Assembly: GCF_011758645.1 (NCBI RefSeq)
Contig: NZ_JAAMOZ010000001.1
Span: 1,736,001 to 1,800,000 of the forward strand
Direction: 5' to 3'
Length of the DNA stretch: 64,000 nt
Source of the DNA: Brooklawnia cerclae
Lineage (GTDB): Bacteria; Actinomycetota; Actinomycetes; Propionibacteriales; Propionibacteriaceae
This document shows positions 62,761 through 64,000 of this stretch, in pieces (position 1 is the stretch's first letter; each line of letters begins with the position of its first letter). The position numbers and the translations under genes are program-made. The notes beneath the pieces are model-generated. The model made no database searches, was not told the origin of the DNA, and saw nothing but the letters and a program-made list of their open reading frames with translations.

Positions 62761-63861
62761 ATGACTGCTGAATCCAGCACCGGACTGCCCAGCGCCGCCC
62801 CCGCTCGCCCGAACATCGCCGTCATCCCGGGTGACGGCATCGGCCCCGAGGTGGTCGCCGAGGCGCTGAAGGTGCTCACGGCCACCGTCGGCCCGGACGC
62901 CTTCACCTTCACCCACTACGACCTCGGGGCAGATCACTGGCTCGACACCGGTGAGGTGCTCAACGACGACACACTGGCCGACCTCGCCACCAAGGACGCG
63001 ATCATCCTCGGTGCCGTGGGTGCCGCCCCCGGCAGCACAACCGTCCCCAGCGGGCTCCTGGAGCGTGGTCTGCTGCTCAAGCTGCGATTCGCGCTCGACC
63101 AGGACGTCAACCTGCGCCCCAGCAAGCTCTACCCCGGTGTCCGCAACCCCCTCGCGCCATGGGTGACATGTGGCGGGGACGTGGACTTCGTCGTCGTCCG
63201 CGAGGGAACCGAGGGTCTGTACGCCGGCAACGGCGGCTCGCTGCGCAAGGGGACCCCGGACGAGGTCGCCACGGAGGTGAGCGTCAACACCGCCTTCGGT
63301 GTCGAGCGGGTGATCCGGTATGCGTTCCAGCTCGCGATCCGCAGGCGAGGCCATCTGACCCTGCTGCACAAGCACAACGTCCTGGTGCACGCGGGCGGCC
63401 TGTGGAACCGCGTGTTCACCGAGGTCAGCAAGGAGTTCCCCGGGGTCACGACCTCCTACCTGCACATCGACGCCGCCACCATCGCCATGGTCACCGACCC
63501 TGCACGGTTCGATGTCATCGTCACCGACAACCTGTTCGGCGACATCATCACGGACGAGGCCGCGGCGGTCACGGGCGGTATCGGCCTGGCGCCCAGCGCG
63601 AACATCAACACCGCACACACCTTCCCGTCGATGTTCGAGCCCGTCCACGGTTCGGCGCCCGACATCGCCGGCAAGGGGATCGCCGATCCCACGGCCGCGA
63701 TCTCGTCCATGGCGCTCATGCTCGACCACCTCGGGCGCCCTCGGGACGCCGCCCGCATCGAGGCCGCCGTGGCTGCCGACATGGCCGGACGAACCAGCGC
63801 GACCCGCCACACCTCCGAGATCGGGGACGCGATCGCGTCACTGGTCGCCGGGGCGTCCTGA
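62761..63861 (+). CDS. leuB: 3-isopropylmalate dehydrogenase
   Basis: A 366-residue NAD-dependent decarboxylating dehydrogenase of leucine synthesis. Motifs: [79 protein letters not shown], and [20 protein letters not shown]. The size and YAGNGG site match the actinobacterial subgroup. The ATG at 62761 lies 6 bases after TACATT. A terminator follows 18 bases after the stop. Confidence 0.96.
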   Translation: MTAESSTGLPSAAPARPNIAVIPGDGIGPEVVAEALKVLTATVGPDAFTFTHYDLGADHWLDTGEVLNDDTLADLATKDAIILGAVGAAPGSTTVPSGLLERGLLLKLRFALDQDVNLRPSKLYPGVRNPLAPWVTCGGDVDFVVVREGTEGLYAGNGGSLRKGTPDEVATEVSVNTAFGVERVIRYAFQLAIRRRGHLTLLHKHNVLVHAGGLWNRVFTEVSKEFPGVTTSYLHIDAATIAMVTDPARFDVIVTDNLFGDIITDEAAAVTGGIGLAPSANINTAHTFPSMFEPVHGSAPDIAGKGIADPTAAISSMALMLDHLGRPRDAARIEAAVAADMAGRTSATRHTSEIGDAIASLVAGAS

Positions 63862-63879
63862 TCCCGTCGACGGCGCGCT

Positions 63880-63907
63880 CCTGAGCCGACGATCCCGTCG
63901 GCTCAGG
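63880..63907 (+). terminator. leuB terminator
   Basis: CCTGAGCCGACG/CGTCGGCTCAGG, a perfect 12-bp stem with an ATCC loop. Confidence 0.75.
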
Positions 63908-63918
63908 TCTGTGCCGCC

Positions 63919-63992
63919 TCACCGGTGACATCGGGCCAACCGTTTGGCAGGCATCCTCCGAGGTCGATGCTCTGCTGCTGCATCACCGGTGA
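63919..63992. repeat. Repeated palindrome TCACCGGTGA
   Basis: The 10-bp palindrome TCACCGGTGA, followed by CA both times, occurs at 63919-63928 and 63983-63992. A two-site operator for the next gene, outside the window, is possible. Confidence 0.4.
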
Positions 63993-64000
63993 CAGGCCAC

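Overview
This window is a gene-dense, high-GC chromosomal segment from an actinobacterium. The main evidence is the conserved order around recA/lexA (ftsK, rimO, pgsA, cinA-type gene, clgR, DUF3046, recA, recX, miaB, miaA, dapF, hflX, dinG-type helicase, lexA, nrdR, nrdJ). Further support comes from the divergent sigA/sigB pair next to a second gyrase-like B subunit, the actinobacterial LexA box sequence, and many start codons placed 6 to 10 bases after a TANNNT -10 element. TreY/TreZ, phosphoketolase and class II ribonucleotide reductase fit a Propionibacteriaceae-like organism, but that family assignment is inference. No phage, plasmid, CRISPR array, insertion sequence or rRNA was found; the region looks like core chromosome with a few decayed spots.

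Layout. Positions 1-7200 hold the start of an Atg22/UMF1-type transporter, parE, a small zinc-binding protein, ybaK, an unrecognised PLP-fold protein, a decayed regulator fragment, and divergent sigA and sigB. Positions 7200-15300 hold tesB, a three-repeat helical protein, treY-treZ, and a YeiH exporter/LysR regulator pair whose two start codons sit inside one palindrome. Positions 15300-26700 hold hrpA, phosphoketolase, an AEC permease, small membrane and helical proteins, azlCD, a GNAT enzyme, a frameshifted membrane-protein pseudogene and a 97-bp inverted-repeat element.

Positions 26700-49900 are a DNA metabolism and repair block: nrdR-nrdJ, a DUF2752 protein, an RDD membrane protein with a very long Tyr-Gly-Gln-rich tail, lexA with three LexA boxes, and the long leftward series ftsK, rimO-pgsA-pncC, clgR, DUF3046, recA-recX, miaB-miaA-dapF-hflX-dinG, plus thiL. 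Positions 49900-64000 hold ddl, plsC, leuCD with a divergent IclR-type regulator, a beta-hydroxyacid dehydrogenase, tRNA-Glu and tRNA-Gln, a CPBP protease and FAH-fold enzyme pair, deoA, a 28-bp tandem repeat block, and the branched-chain amino acid genes cimA, ilvE and leuB.

How the genes work together. LexA boxes in front of lexA, its divergent membrane partner and recA define an SOS regulon, with nrdRJ supplying dNTPs nearby. LeuCD, LeuB, IlvE and CimA together with AzlCD cover leucine/isoleucine synthesis and export, probably under the IclR-type regulator through the TGAGAT-GATA-ATCTCA palindrome. TreYZ and phosphoketolase belong to carbon storage and flux. No complete undescribed defence or biosynthetic system was recognised. 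The most unusual items are the FUS-like low-complexity RDD protein, the symmetric start-codon palindrome, two long-arm inverted-repeat elements, and a cluster of DnaA-box-like sites upstream of nrdR.
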